Shown here: piece by piece, positions 1-7,964 of the stretch | Numbering within the stretch: the first letter of the stretch is position 1 | Layout of the letters: each line of letters begins with the position of its first letter | Source of the DNA: an uncultured Pirellula sp. | GTDB taxonomy: Bacteria; Planctomycetota; Planctomycetia; Pirellulales; Pirellulaceae | NCBI GenBank assembly: GCA_903892365.1 | Contig: CAITIF010000553.1 | Span: 1 to 13,491 of the forward strand | Direction of reading: 5' to 3' | Length of the DNA: 13,491 nucleotides | The notes under the pieces: generated by a model | Told to the model about the DNA's origin: nothing | Database searches by the model: none | Seen by the model: only the letters and a program-made list of their open reading frames with translations | Translations under genes and position numbers: made by a program

Positions 1-946
1 GAGCCTGGTAGAAACCCTTTGCGAAAATCAACCGTTTGCATCCGCATTTGTCTTGTGGCGTAAGCTTCCTTCGCAGTTCCGGGTCCTTCACCTTGCGACG
101 GAGATGGCTCCGACAAAAAGCCCCAATCGCCCACAGCAAAAATGCGTTGCCGATCACCGCGCGAGAAAATGTCCATTGGAACAGCTTGCTATATCGGAAT
201 CGCAGCCGATCGATCAGGCCTGGCTCGTCGCGAATCCGTTTCCGGTCCGTTTCCGAATACGCCTTGTTGGGCATCGGGAAGATCCATTGTGCGGTCCGCT
301 GGAATAGTGTTGCGTGTTGCGAGTCCCTCACCAGCTCCGGAAAAACCTGCACCGAGGTAGCCCCTGAGCCAATCACGCCGACTCTCTTTCCCTTCCAGTC
401 GATGTCCCCCTTCCATCGAGCAGTATGGAAGCTGGATCCTTGGAACTGCTCGTGCCCTTCGATCGTCGGTGTGTAGGGATGATGAAGGACGCCTGTCGCG
501 TTAATAACGATATCAAAAGATTCGATCAGACCATCCGAAGTTTGAACGTACCATCGCCCATCTTCCCATTGCACGGTTTCAACGGTTTTGTTGAACTGAA
601 TGAATTGATTCAAGCTATATCGATCTGATACAGACAACAAATAGTCCTGGATCTCACTGCCCATCGGGAATCGCGAACTGTATTCCGTGTTTGGCTCGAA
701 GGAGTACGCGAACATGGCCGCCGGCACATCACATTTGAGACCAGGGTACACGTTGTCCCGCCAAGTCCCACCGATTTGCTCAGCCTTCTCATAAATAACA
801 ATATTCGAACGACCCGACTTCAGAAGCTGAATCGCCATCAACATGCCAGACATCCCAGCGCCGATCACCAGGATTCTTTTCTCCGGACTAGCTTCCTCTA
901 CCAATGTTTCAGGAGAGTCATCGCGTGGATCGTTTCTGCTTACCAT
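1..946 (-). CDS. Baeyer-Villiger-type flavin monooxygenase, C-terminus off the window
   Basis: This is an FAD- and NADPH-dependent monooxygenase of the flavin-containing/Baeyer-Villiger family, which inserts oxygen into ketones or oxidises heteroatoms. The substrate is unknown. I translated it by hand: 315 codons are open from the ATG at 946 to the left edge, with no stop. Visible motifs are the FAD Rossmann motif GAGMSG (residues 29-34), GGTW (59-62) followed by YPGLKCDVPA, the family fingerprint FxGxxxHxxxW as FQGSSFHTARW (168-178), the NADPH motif GSGATS (193-198) and CGCKR (301-305). The fingerprint ends in W-K where the classical consensus has W-P or W-D. Full-length relatives are roughly 480-550 aa, so about a third is missing. 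It starts 42 bases after the response-regulator stop on the same strand, with only a weak ribosome site, so operon membership is possible but unproven. The family call is firm and the substrate is not inferable. Confidence 0.9.
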   Translation of the reverse strand, partial: MVSRNDPRDDSPETLVEEASPEKRILVIGAGMSGMLMAIQLLKSGRSNIVIYEKAEQIGGTWRDNVYPGLKCDVPAAMFAYSFEPNTEYSSRFPMGSEIQDYLLSVSDRYSLNQFIQFNKTVETVQWEDGRWYVQTSDGLIESFDIVINATGVLHHPYTPTIEGHEQFQGSSFHTARWKGDIDWKGKRVGVIGSGATSVQVFPELVRDSQHATLFQRTAQWIFPMPNKAYSETDRKRIRDEPGLIDRLRFRYSKLFQWTFSRAVIGNAFLLWAIGAFCRSHLRRKVKDPELRRKLTPQDKCGCKRLIFAKGFYQA

Positions 947-988
947 GATCTAACTGCTTTCTACCAACGCGTTGCTTCAAAAACTGGA

Positions 989-2428
989 TCAGGCTGATTT
1001 CTTGCTTTGCGTTTCGCTTTGGTTCAATTTGTTGTAAAGCGTCTTCAAGCTGATTCCGAGCTCCTCTGCAGCTGCTGGCTTATTTCCTTGATTGCGATGA
1101 ATGGCATCATGAACGGCCATCAGCTCCATCTCCCGCAGGCTCATGCGCCCTATGGGTGCTGAGGGTGCCATTGGAACAGAAATGGACACGGCTGGCGAAG
1201 CCTTCATTTCGCGTTTCAAGTTTTTGCCGTTGAAGTGACGTGGCAAATGTTCTGGCAAGATCGGCGGATGATCGCACAAAATGGTGGCATGCTCCACCAC
1301 GTTGGCTAACTCGCGAACGTTTCCAGGCCACGAATGTTGTTCCAGCACCAACTTTGTTTCGTCCGAAAAAAGAGTTTCGATCGACGCATGCTCCGGTCGA
1401 TGTCGCAAGTAAAGATGGCGAGCGAGCGGCATGACGTCTTCCATCCGCTGGCGGAGAGCCGGCACATGAATTTCAAAAGTGTTGATTCGAAACATAAGAT
1501 CTTCGCGAAAAGTTCCTGTTTCGACCATGTGATCTAAATCCCGGTGTGTGGCACAAATGACGCGTACGTCGACGTGCAGTGTCTGGTTATCCCCCACCCT
1601 GCGGATGTCACCGCTTTCGAGCACCCTTAAAAGTTTGGCTTGCATTGAAAGGGGGAGTTCACCGATCTCATCCAAGAAGATAGACCCACCGTTGGCAACT
1701 TCGAACAATCCCTCGCGCTGGGAGTCAGCGCCCGTGAACGCACCCTTTTTATGACCAAAAAGTTCGCTTTCAATGAGATGTTCCGGCAAGGCGCCGCAGT
1801 TGACAGCCACAAATGCCTTGCCATTCCGTGTGCTCTGATCGTGGACGCCACGTGCAACCAATTCCTTGCCGCAACCGGTTTCACCCCGAATCAAGACGGT
1901 GCTATTGGTGGGTGCAACTTTACCTATCAACTTGACCACATCGGACATGGCTCTCGAGCTACCGATGAGCTTGGGTGCACTGGTTTTGTTGGATGTCGAT
2001 GTCCGCTCGCTTGCAGCCGTTTGTTTTTTCAGTGCTCGTCGCGCAGCCACTCGCAGCAACAGCGCCTGCAGTTCGGACAGTCGACACGGCTTGCTCAAGT
2101 AATCAATAACGCCAAATCGCAGAGCCGCAACGGCTGATTCCAGCGATTGCTTCCCGGTCAAAACAATCGACTCAGTCGTCGGCGACAAGGTCGCAGCTCG
2201 TTCGATCACCTGAATTCCGTTCATCCCCGGCATGTCAAGATCGACGATGAGACAATCGAATGATTCGCGTTCCAACGCCGCGACCGCTGTGTGGCCATCT
2301 GGACACACGGTAACTCGATGTCCCAAATGCGGCAGCTCCATTCGCATTAGCTCCTGAAGCGATGGCTCGTCATCGGCAAACAGAATGGAGAGGGAATTAG
2401 GCTGCTGATTTTTCATGGGTTGTTTCAT
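989..2428 (-). CDS. NtrC-family sigma-54-dependent response regulator
   Basis: This is a cytoplasmic transcription activator that takes phosphate from a sensor kinase and opens sigma-54 promoters using ATP. From the ATG at 2428 it is 479 aa. The receiver domain (about 10-135) has acidic residues D19, D20 and E21, phosphoacceptor D63 in VDLDMPG, T91 and K113. The AAA+ domain (about 153-375) has Walker A GETGCGKE (182-189), the sigma-54 contact loop GAFTGA (229-234) and Walker B with DE at 253-254. A Fis-type helix-turn-helix closes the protein (about 450-470). All key residues are present. The reading frame extends to 2470, but the receiver needs only the ATG at 2428 or 2416. Either start lies inside the 3' end of the kinase gene, so translational coupling is likely. 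The kinase just upstream is the obvious partner. Target genes cannot be read from this window. Confidence 0.95.
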   Translation of the reverse strand: MKQPMKNQQPNSLSILFADDEPSLQELMRMELPHLGHRVTVCPDGHTAVAALERESFDCLIVDLDMPGMNGIQVIERAATLSPTTESIVLTGKQSLESAVAALRFGVIDYLSKPCRLSELQALLLRVAARRALKKQTAASERTSTSNKTSAPKLIGSSRAMSDVVKLIGKVAPTNSTVLIRGETGCGKELVARGVHDQSTRNGKAFVAVNCGALPEHLIESELFGHKKGAFTGADSQREGLFEVANGGSIFLDEIGELPLSMQAKLLRVLESGDIRRVGDNQTLHVDVRVICATHRDLDHMVETGTFREDLMFRINTFEIHVPALRQRMEDVMPLARHLYLRHRPEHASIETLFSDETKLVLEQHSWPGNVRELANVVEHATILCDHPPILPEHLPRHFNGKNLKREMKASPAVSISVPMAPSAPIGRMSLREMELMAVHDAIHRNQGNKPAAAEELGISLKTLYNKLNQSETQSKKSA

Positions 2429-4094
2429 AATGGATATTCGTGCCGGGTTGTCGCGGAAGTATGACTTCAAAACGCGAGCCGCAATTCAGACCCTGACTTT
2501 TTGGTGTGATTCTGCCGCCGTGGTCAGCGATAATTCTGCTGGTGATCGGAAGCCCAAGCCCTGTCCCTCGTCCATCCCTTCGGCGTGTGAAAAAGGGTTC
2601 GAACAAATGCTCCAGAACTTCGCTGGTCATGCCGCATCCGTTGTCCTCCAGCGTCAACCGTACCGATTCGTTGGTCGACTCGATCGTGATTTTGACGAAA
2701 CCGTCATCGCGGTTCGGATCGAGCGACTCCAGAGAATTGGTGAGCAAGTTTAAAACCACTTGCTTCATTTCCTGAGGGCAAGCCCAAGCGATGGCCGGAG
2801 TCGGCTTCGGCTGAAAATCGATACGTTGATTTCGGAATTGACCAATGTGTCGTACCATATCCACCACATCCCGCACAATCTCATTCATGTCAATCGATTG
2901 CTTGCGTTGTTCGTTACCCAGCCGAGAAAAGTCGAGCAAGCGTTCGGTAATGCCTTTGCAACGGAACGCCTCGTCTTGAATTCTTCTCAGATAGGTTCGA
3001 AGGGTGTCCAAATCAACACCAGGCACAGAAGTATCGCCATTCTCTCCATTCGCCCCATTTTCACTGGGCTCGTTATCGGAAGCGCTCGGATGCAATATTC
3101 GGTGCAATCGAGACTCCAAGGCCTCGGCGCTCCATGCAATCGAAGCGAGAGGGTTATTGATTTCATGAGCGACACCCGCTGCGAGAAATCCAACGCTCGC
3201 CAACTGTTCGTTGCGAATCACTTCCTGAGAACGCGAACGGACCTGTTCGTTCAGATCCCGCTGGATATTCAGAAAACTTTCCGCCCCCAAGTTGATAGCA
3301 TCCGCTAGCTCTGCCAATTCGTCGCGACTGTCGACCACGATGCGATACGAGAAATCCCCAGATGCAACGCGTCGCGATCCAGCCAGCAATTCTTTGAAGG
3401 GTTTGATCACCGAGATGCGTGCATAACTGATCAGTCCAATCAGAAGAAAAGCTGCAAGGCTTGCGCTGCTCCATGCCAGAAGAATCCAGGTTCTGTACCT
3501 AGAACGAACCTCTTCGCGAAAGCTTGCCATACGATCCGTCAACAGAGTGGGCAAGATATGCGCCGCGTCGCTCAATCGTTTCATGTCCTGCATCTGATCC
3601 ACCGCATGCGGGATGCTTCCCGACTCAATCAGATCGCCATGGCGGTTCGATATGGTCGTCAGCAAGTCCGACAACTCCATCGTTTTTGCCAATTCCTCCG
3701 TTCGGTCGGATAAGAACGGATCATCGATATGGGTGCGTTCCAAGCAGGATTTGTACCGATCAAGGATCTCGCGAATACGAAGTAATTGTTGTCGAAAAAG
3801 ATGGTCAGAGTGTCGCGATTCAAAATCAAAATCCATGGTGAATTCCATGGGTTGCTTGAGATCCAATTGGCGAAAGCCAATCCGCAACTCATCGATCGCA
3901 CGGGTCAATTCTGTTGTTAATGGCATTTCTGAAGCGCGACTGCTAAGGGTCGTTGCTAAGTCGCGATATGCGTACACGCCCCGAAAACTGCTATATCCCA
4001 ACACCGCAACGACAATTCCCAGAACGAGAACGGAAATAAGCAGCTTCTTCCGAATGGTCCATTTTGAAATCGTTGGGATTGCAACTTTTATCAT
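2397..4094 (-). CDS. Membrane-bound NtrB/AtoS-like sensor histidine kinase
   Basis: This inner-membrane sensor autophosphorylates on histidine and passes phosphate to the neighbouring NtrC-type regulator. Its 565 aa begin with TM1 (about 17-36), followed by an extracytoplasmic helical region of about 160 residues, TM2 (about 202-224) and HAMP (about 225-280). The HisKA domain has phosphoacceptor H310 in AHEINNP. The HATPase domain has N-box QVVLNLLTNSLESL (445-458), G1 DNGCGM (484-489), FEPFFT (498-503) and G2 GTGLGL (510-515). All catalytic boxes are intact. An Asn/Glu/Gly/Ser-rich insert (about 334-360) separates the two helices of the dimerisation domain. The ATG at 4094 lies 8 bases after the lipoprotein stop, and the 3' end overlaps the regulator start. 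The sensory region matches no domain I recognise, so the stimulus is unknown. The upstream lipoprotein may feed it a cell-envelope signal; that is inference from gene order. Confidence 0.95.
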   Translation of the reverse strand: MIKVAIPTISKWTIRKKLLISVLVLGIVVAVLGYSSFRGVYAYRDLATTLSSRASEMPLTTELTRAIDELRIGFRQLDLKQPMEFTMDFDFESRHSDHLFRQQLLRIREILDRYKSCLERTHIDDPFLSDRTEELAKTMELSDLLTTISNRHGDLIESGSIPHAVDQMQDMKRLSDAAHILPTLLTDRMASFREEVRSRYRTWILLAWSSASLAAFLLIGLISYARISVIKPFKELLAGSRRVASGDFSYRIVVDSRDELAELADAINLGAESFLNIQRDLNEQVRSRSQEVIRNEQLASVGFLAAGVAHEINNPLASIAWSAEALESRLHRILHPSASDNEPSENGANGENGDTSVPGVDLDTLRTYLRRIQDEAFRCKGITERLLDFSRLGNEQRKQSIDMNEIVRDVVDMVRHIGQFRNQRIDFQPKPTPAIAWACPQEMKQVVLNLLTNSLESLDPNRDDGFVKITIESTNESVRLTLEDNGCGMTSEVLEHLFEPFFTRRRDGRGTGLGLPITSRIIADHGGRITPKSQGLNCGSRFEVILPRQPGTNIHYETTHEKSAA

Positions 4095-4102
4095 GGCTAC
4101 AC

Positions 4103-5119
4103 TCAGCGAGTCAATCGGCCGTCCAAAGAGACACCGCGGTACATGGTTTGAGGGTAGTTGGATTGCGGTGGAGCAACAAGCGGCGGCGAAATCGCTTGGG
4201 GTGCCCCTTGACTCAATCTGGTCAATTCGATGACGCGGAACGCATTCATGTCGGGCGTCATAAACTGAGTTGTATTGTCAGGCGCAAGGCCGTTGACCAA
4301 ATAAGCTCCCACGGTAATGTCCAGCTCCATCGGTGGGTCACCAACCGGGATGAGCTGAACCTTGACTTGATGCGGCAATGATGTTTGGATCGACGGATAG
4401 TATTGATGCTTGGTCTGCTGAGCATTCGCCACCAGTCGGCCCGACGGGTCTCGCAAGTAAAGGTAACGGCTGGTTCCAAATTTCGGATCCACTACCAAAG
4501 TTCGCGTGTAGTTTCCAATTGGACTCGCTTGAATCGAGGTCAATTCCACCAAGCCATCCGCGCGCGTGATCGGTTGTTGGACTAGGTTGCTTGGATTGAG
4601 ATCACACACACCCATCGCTTCCATCAGCCAAACAGGTGAAACGGGCAAAACGCGGCGATCCACTTGCGATTCGAAATCCGCATGCCTAGCAAAGTACATC
4701 TCAGGTGTTGTTGCAAAGTTCTTGACCGTCAGCCAAAACGCTTCCTCATTGCTGCCAATGTCCATACCGGCGACTCCCGCCACACTCGCGGTCATGCGGA
4801 ACTTCTTCTCGCGAGCCCACGTCATGTTCGCATTCACCGATCGCTCGTTATTGAGCATCACACTGATGGAATTGGACTGGAGCGATTGAACATTGCGAGT
4901 GCGATTCAAGACCTCGACCAATTGATCAAGCGTCGGTGGCGAAGCAAAAACGGGAGTTGGCTCAAACTCTGGAATCGATCGCTTCGGAATGCATGTGGCT
5001 CCGCATGCAACGAAGGTTAGCAAACCGATACTCAATAATTGCACCAGCCGATGGGATGCCCGCTGGCGATCGAAGTGTATCAATTCTTGGTCGTTAAGAT
5101 TCACAGTAAAGTAGCTCAA
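4103..5119 (-). CDS. Putative LolA-like envelope lipoprotein, planctomycete type
   Basis: This is probably a secreted lipid-anchored protein. A basic stretch (RQRASHR) is followed by a hydrophobic core (LVQLLSIGLLTFVAC) ending in a lipobox-like FVAC, with a second Cys four residues later. The mature part is mostly polar. It has repeated short beta-type segments (for example NANMTWAREKKFRMTASV and ELTSIQASPIGNYTRTLVVDP) that suggest the half-barrel fold of LolA-type carriers and outer-membrane lipoprotein-sorting proteins. I cannot confirm that fold without a structure search. The start is uncertain. The frame opens with TTG at 5119. GTG at 5104 and TTG at 5083 are alternatives, and the 5083 start would leave a compact signal peptide of about 25 residues. 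None has a good Shine-Dalgarno sequence, and the gene overlaps the upstream ORF, so coupled translation is likely. It sits directly before the sensor kinase, so a link to envelope stress sensing is possible. Confidence 0.7.
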   Translation of the reverse strand: MSYFTVNLNDQELIHFDRQRASHRLVQLLSIGLLTFVACGATCIPKRSIPEFEPTPVFASPPTLDQLVEVLNRTRNVQSLQSNSISVMLNNERSVNANMTWAREKKFRMTASVAGVAGMDIGSNEEAFWLTVKNFATTPEMYFARHADFESQVDRRVLPVSPVWLMEAMGVCDLNPSNLVQQPITRADGLVELTSIQASPIGNYTRTLVVDPKFGTSRYLYLRDPSGRLVANAQQTKHQYYPSIQTSLPHQVKVQLIPVGDPPMELDITVGAYLVNGLAPDNTTQFMTPDMNAFRVIELTRLSQGAPQAISPPLVAPPQSNYPQTMYRGVSLDGRLTR

Positions 5120-5579
5120 TCAAGAGTTGTTGTAACTGTTCGGAACGAGTCGGAGTTGGCTGACAAACGCGAACCGTGAATTCCCGCGTATCCTGACTTG
5201 CATGCAAATGCAAAAATGGAGCGTCGTCACTCAGCGATTCCTCATCCAAGTCCGACAATGCACGCCGCCGAACCAGCAGCAACGCTAGGACGAAAGCAAG
5301 CTCCGCGTCATCAGGGGATTCGCACAACCGTTCGAGCGTATCGAGCAAGACATGCGTTGGCGCCGGAGTTAGCTTTCCGGTTTTTTTTGCTGGCATTTGG
5401 CTGACCCACCAACCCACGGCTCCCTCGGGCGGACCGTTCCAATGCGCGTTGCCGTAATCGTGTCTGACCAGCTCGCCACCCTTTTGAAGCACGACCGAAT
5501 AGTATCGCTCGCTTGGTTCAAACGGACGATGATCTTTGTGGCATTTGCGGCTAGATCGATGGATTGCGTAGTCCTGCAT
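5094..5579 (-). CDS. Conserved hypothetical protein of 161 aa, planctomycete type
   Basis: I do not assign a function. The protein has no signal peptide or membrane segment and so is likely cytoplasmic. The N-terminal third is the most distinctive: Cys and His residues (C13, H16) are followed by RPFEPSERYYSVV, a VRHDYGNAHWNGPPEG stretch and the aromatic VGWWVSQMP. I recall this pattern, RPF..E.YYS...R.DY...W.GPP...WW, from planctomycete hypotheticals that precede lipoprotein genes, but I could not check it. The middle is a leucine-rich helical segment (LLDTLERLCES...FVLALLLVRRRAL) and the end is acidic and then beta-like. The ATG at 5579 has only a weak ribosome site. The stop overlaps the frame of the lipoprotein gene by up to 26 bases, which makes it the first gene of the lipoprotein/kinase/regulator operon. 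Confidence 0.85.
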   Translation of the reverse strand: MQDYAIHRSSRKCHKDHRPFEPSERYYSVVLQKGGELVRHDYGNAHWNGPPEGAVGWWVSQMPAKKTGKLTPAPTHVLLDTLERLCESPDDAELAFVLALLLVRRRALSDLDEESLSDDAPFLHLHASQDTREFTVRVCQPTPTRSEQLQQLLIELLYCES

Positions 5580-5642
5580 GCTGTCGCTTGTAGAGAATTC
5601 TACGCAAAAAATCTAGCTCAGCTTAGTTCGATGCGAATGCCA
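5580..5642. other. Short spacer after alpha-galactosidase gene
   Basis: These 63 bases lie between the alpha-galactosidase stop and the 161-aa ORF start, both on the minus strand. I see no hairpin followed by a T-run that would be a clear terminator. The only symmetry is the 8-base AGAATTCT, which is too short to interpret. Read-through from the alpha-galactosidase gene into the signalling operon is therefore possible. Confidence 0.5.
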
Positions 5643-7622
5643 TCATTTCGACTTGTAATGCAACGTGATTGCCTGAGCCGCTTCTGATCCCGGAAGGTTC
5701 TTCCCATACTGGACGAAATCACGCCCAGACAGGATCGATTCCTTGTTGGGTTCATCCCAGTTGCTAACCACGTATTCGCGATCAACCTCGATTCCCTTCA
5801 AACTCAAACGCGGAGAAACGGGCTGGCCGGCCGCACGAAACGCTTGGACGATTCCTTCGTGAAGAACTGGATCATGATGTTGAAATGCGATCCACTGGGT
5901 GGGGTCATTGGACCAATCCGTCAATGGATGAAAATCAGCAGCAAACAAGTGTCGCACTTTCATGTATTGCTGCAAGAACGACCGCAGCGATTCTACGGCG
6001 TTCGGGTCACGATAGTTGATCGCGAACGATGCGCAGGAACCCATACCACTTCGTAAGGAAATGTGGTCGGTAGCGACACTTCCTAGCCCATGCAAAGGAA
6101 TCCATAACGAAAGACCATATTGCATCGCTTGTACGTTGCGAGGATAGGTCTTGTCATCCCAACAACTGTCGCTTCGCCATAGACACACGGATCTCCGCAT
6201 CATTTCGAAATCCATGCGTCGGCCTCCGGAAGCGCAACTATCGATGATAAGTTTCGGATGTCGCCGCAGGAGTTCGTCCAAGAAATCATACAGTCCATTG
6301 ATATAACGAATCTCTCGCAATCCAATTTCTTCAGGGGCTTCGTTCGTATGCCAAAAGTACGAGGGATACTCGTTAAAATCTTGCCGGTAAATCTGAATGG
6401 ACGCTCTGCTAATTTCCTTGGAAACCGTTTCCAATGCCCATGTTCGAGCATCCGGATTCCCAAAATCGACAAGATGAAATCCGTCGTTTTCCATGTACCG
6501 GTATTCATCCGGCGTCCCGCTGGGGGCAAGGATCCATTCGGGGTGTTTCCGCACCATCCAAGTGCCGCGCATGGCACGCTCAGGCTCGAACCAAGTTAGG
6601 AATCGTTTGCCATGCCGTGCGATCTCATCCCCGACGGGTTGCAATCCGTTAGGATAACGCTGGACATCGGCCTCGGGGTTTCCTTGCCCTGTCGGGAAGC
6701 CGCCCGTGGTCCAGCCCGCATCCAACCAAACGGTGTCGACAGGCAACTTGCTCTCGGCAACTCGATTGGCGAACTCGATGACACTTGCCGCGGTTGTGTC
6801 GTTGAAGCCTATCATGCCATGGATGCTGGCCGCGACCGGCATCAATGCCTTCGCATCATGATTGGTCGGCGTCAGGTGTTTCAGCATCAGTTGTCGAAAC
6901 TGATTTTGGCCATCGATCCAATTTCCGCGATAGCTCATTATGATAATGGATGGTAATCGAACGGATTGTCCGGATCCCAATTTGAAATGAGTGCGTTTGA
7001 GCCCCGCTGTGAATCGCACTTTGCGATCCGAGACCATCTCGAAGGACGCTTTCCAATCTCCGGTCCAGCCAATCGCCAGAACAACTCCTCCACCTTGGTT
7101 GGCAATATTGAAGTAGGGCATGCAGCCGTCCGAAGATCGGCCCCCGATGGATTCAAGACGATACGCGTCAGCACCCAGAGCAAGCGTCTGAGTCTTCGGT
7201 TCGAAGTCGTTCGGGGAAGCATGGCTTCCTCGGTTCCAGTGCAGGGTAATGTCCGAGTTGTCGGGAAGCTCCAAAATAAATTTGGCGGATTCCAAGTCTC
7301 GATAGATGGGTGAATCCTGTGTCGCAGGCGCTTCAAGTCGAAGTTGCCATTCCACTGCACGATGGTCTGGATACCTAAGCTCGCTGATGACCATCCCGGA
7401 GGGTTTGTTTCCAAATGGCATCTGATTCATGGCTTGGAAGACATAGTCCGACGATAGCGTGCAGAGGCTCTCGGAGGCTTGGGGGCTGGCCAAAGCTAGG
7501 GAATCGTTTGCCGAACCGGCTTGCCCCATCGATACCAACAGCCACAACAATCCAACCCTGAATAGCCCAATTTCGCAAACGACCGGCCGACTTGCTTGCA
7601 ATATTAAATGGTTTGCTTTCAT
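5643..7622 (-). CDS. Secreted GH36-type alpha-galactosidase
   Basis: This is a glycoside hydrolase of the GH36/GH-D (melibiase) clan, expected to release alpha-linked galactose or a similar terminal sugar outside the cytoplasm. From the ATG at 7622 it has 659 aa, close to the usual family size. The signal peptide has core VGLLWLLVSMG and likely cleavage near residue 38. An N-terminal beta domain precedes the TIM barrel. Barrel motifs are VWLDAGW (D301), TWFEPERA, the nucleophile motif YRQDFNE (D415) and CASGGRRMD followed by WRSDSCWDD (acid/base D485). Classical GH36 enzymes have KWDxN where this one has RQDFN, so it belongs to a divergent subgroup and its sugar specificity is uncertain. The start at 7622 is preferred over longer forms because GGAG lies 6 bases upstream and the signal peptide begins there. 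It ends 63 bases before the next gene on the same strand. Confidence 0.9.
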   Translation of the reverse strand: MKANHLILQASRPVVCEIGLFRVGLLWLLVSMGQAGSANDSLALASPQASESLCTLSSDYVFQAMNQMPFGNKPSGMVISELRYPDHRAVEWQLRLEAPATQDSPIYRDLESAKFILELPDNSDITLHWNRGSHASPNDFEPKTQTLALGADAYRLESIGGRSSDGCMPYFNIANQGGGVVLAIGWTGDWKASFEMVSDRKVRFTAGLKRTHFKLGSGQSVRLPSIIIMSYRGNWIDGQNQFRQLMLKHLTPTNHDAKALMPVAASIHGMIGFNDTTAASVIEFANRVAESKLPVDTVWLDAGWTTGGFPTGQGNPEADVQRYPNGLQPVGDEIARHGKRFLTWFEPERAMRGTWMVRKHPEWILAPSGTPDEYRYMENDGFHLVDFGNPDARTWALETVSKEISRASIQIYRQDFNEYPSYFWHTNEAPEEIGLREIRYINGLYDFLDELLRRHPKLIIDSCASGGRRMDFEMMRRSVCLWRSDSCWDDKTYPRNVQAMQYGLSLWIPLHGLGSVATDHISLRSGMGSCASFAINYRDPNAVESLRSFLQQYMKVRHLFAADFHPLTDWSNDPTQWIAFQHHDPVLHEGIVQAFRAAGQPVSPRLSLKGIEVDREYVVSNWDEPNKESILSGRDFVQYGKNLPGSEAAQAITLHYKSK

Positions 7623-7964
7623 AAGAAACTCCAGTTGCATTGGCTGAGGGAGAGAGAATTCAGTTGAGAATCCACACAAAGCGTGCGGTGCGGCCGTTCT
7701 TGCTGGAACGGAAACGCTCGATTCTAAAGGCGGCAATTTCGTTCCGCAGGTAGGATTGGACTTTGCGGTATGCTAAACTACTTTGTACGCTTCATGTGAA
7801 GTCGGCCTTCCCATCAGGTCGAAAGATTCGAAAGATAGGACCGCCTTCCCAGCCGAAGATTGGCTCATAAGGTATTTTTCCTTAGAGCCCCCACCCGCCC
7901 AACTGATTCTGAGTCAGCCGATTCACGATCAGTCCCAGCCACAACTTCCTACCCCACGGACGCA
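7623..7964. promoter_or_regulatory. Divergent intergenic region between alpha-galactosidase and DUF1501 genes
   Basis: These 342 bases separate two outward-facing genes and must hold both promoters unless transcription enters from further away. There is a perfect 5+5 dyad CTTCA-TG-TGAAG at 7790-7801, a possible small operator. There is also a 9-base near-tandem repeat CGAAAGATT/CGAAAGATA at 7820-7837. On the plus strand TTGGAC, 17 bases, then TACTTT (about 7757-7785) is a weak sigma-70-like candidate. I see no GG-N10-GC sigma-54 element with good flanks. The open frame that continues upstream of the DUF1501 ATG starts with TTG at 7860, has no ribosome site and is judged non-coding. Confidence 0.45.
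7629..7632 (-). promoter_or_regulatory. Ribosome binding site deciding the alpha-galactosidase start
   Basis: GGAG on the minus strand is separated by 6 bases (TTTCTT) from the ATG at 7622. The alternative ATG at 7640 and the far upstream frame opening at 7736 have no such site, and only the 7622 start places the signal peptide at the N-terminus. Confidence 0.75.

Noticed and set aside
36..801. Several overlapping plus-strand and minus-strand frames of 60-146 codons at the left end
   Set aside because: They are shadows of the flavin monooxygenase on the minus strand (946 to 1), whose frame is continuously open and carries all family motifs.
2760..4233. Plus-strand open frames of 182 and 206 codons opposite the histidine kinase
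   Set aside because: Their composition has no domain pattern or ribosome site, and the opposite strand encodes a complete kinase with every conserved box.
7860..7964. N-terminal extension of the DUF1501 gene from a TTG
   Set aside because: There is no ribosome site, and the extension would bury the twin-arginine signal; the ATG at 7965 or 7968 gives the usual family N-terminus.
7623..7964. Sigma-54 promoter controlled by the regulator at 989-2428
   Set aside because: No GG-N10-GC element with the expected TGGCAC and TTGC context was found on either strand in this region.
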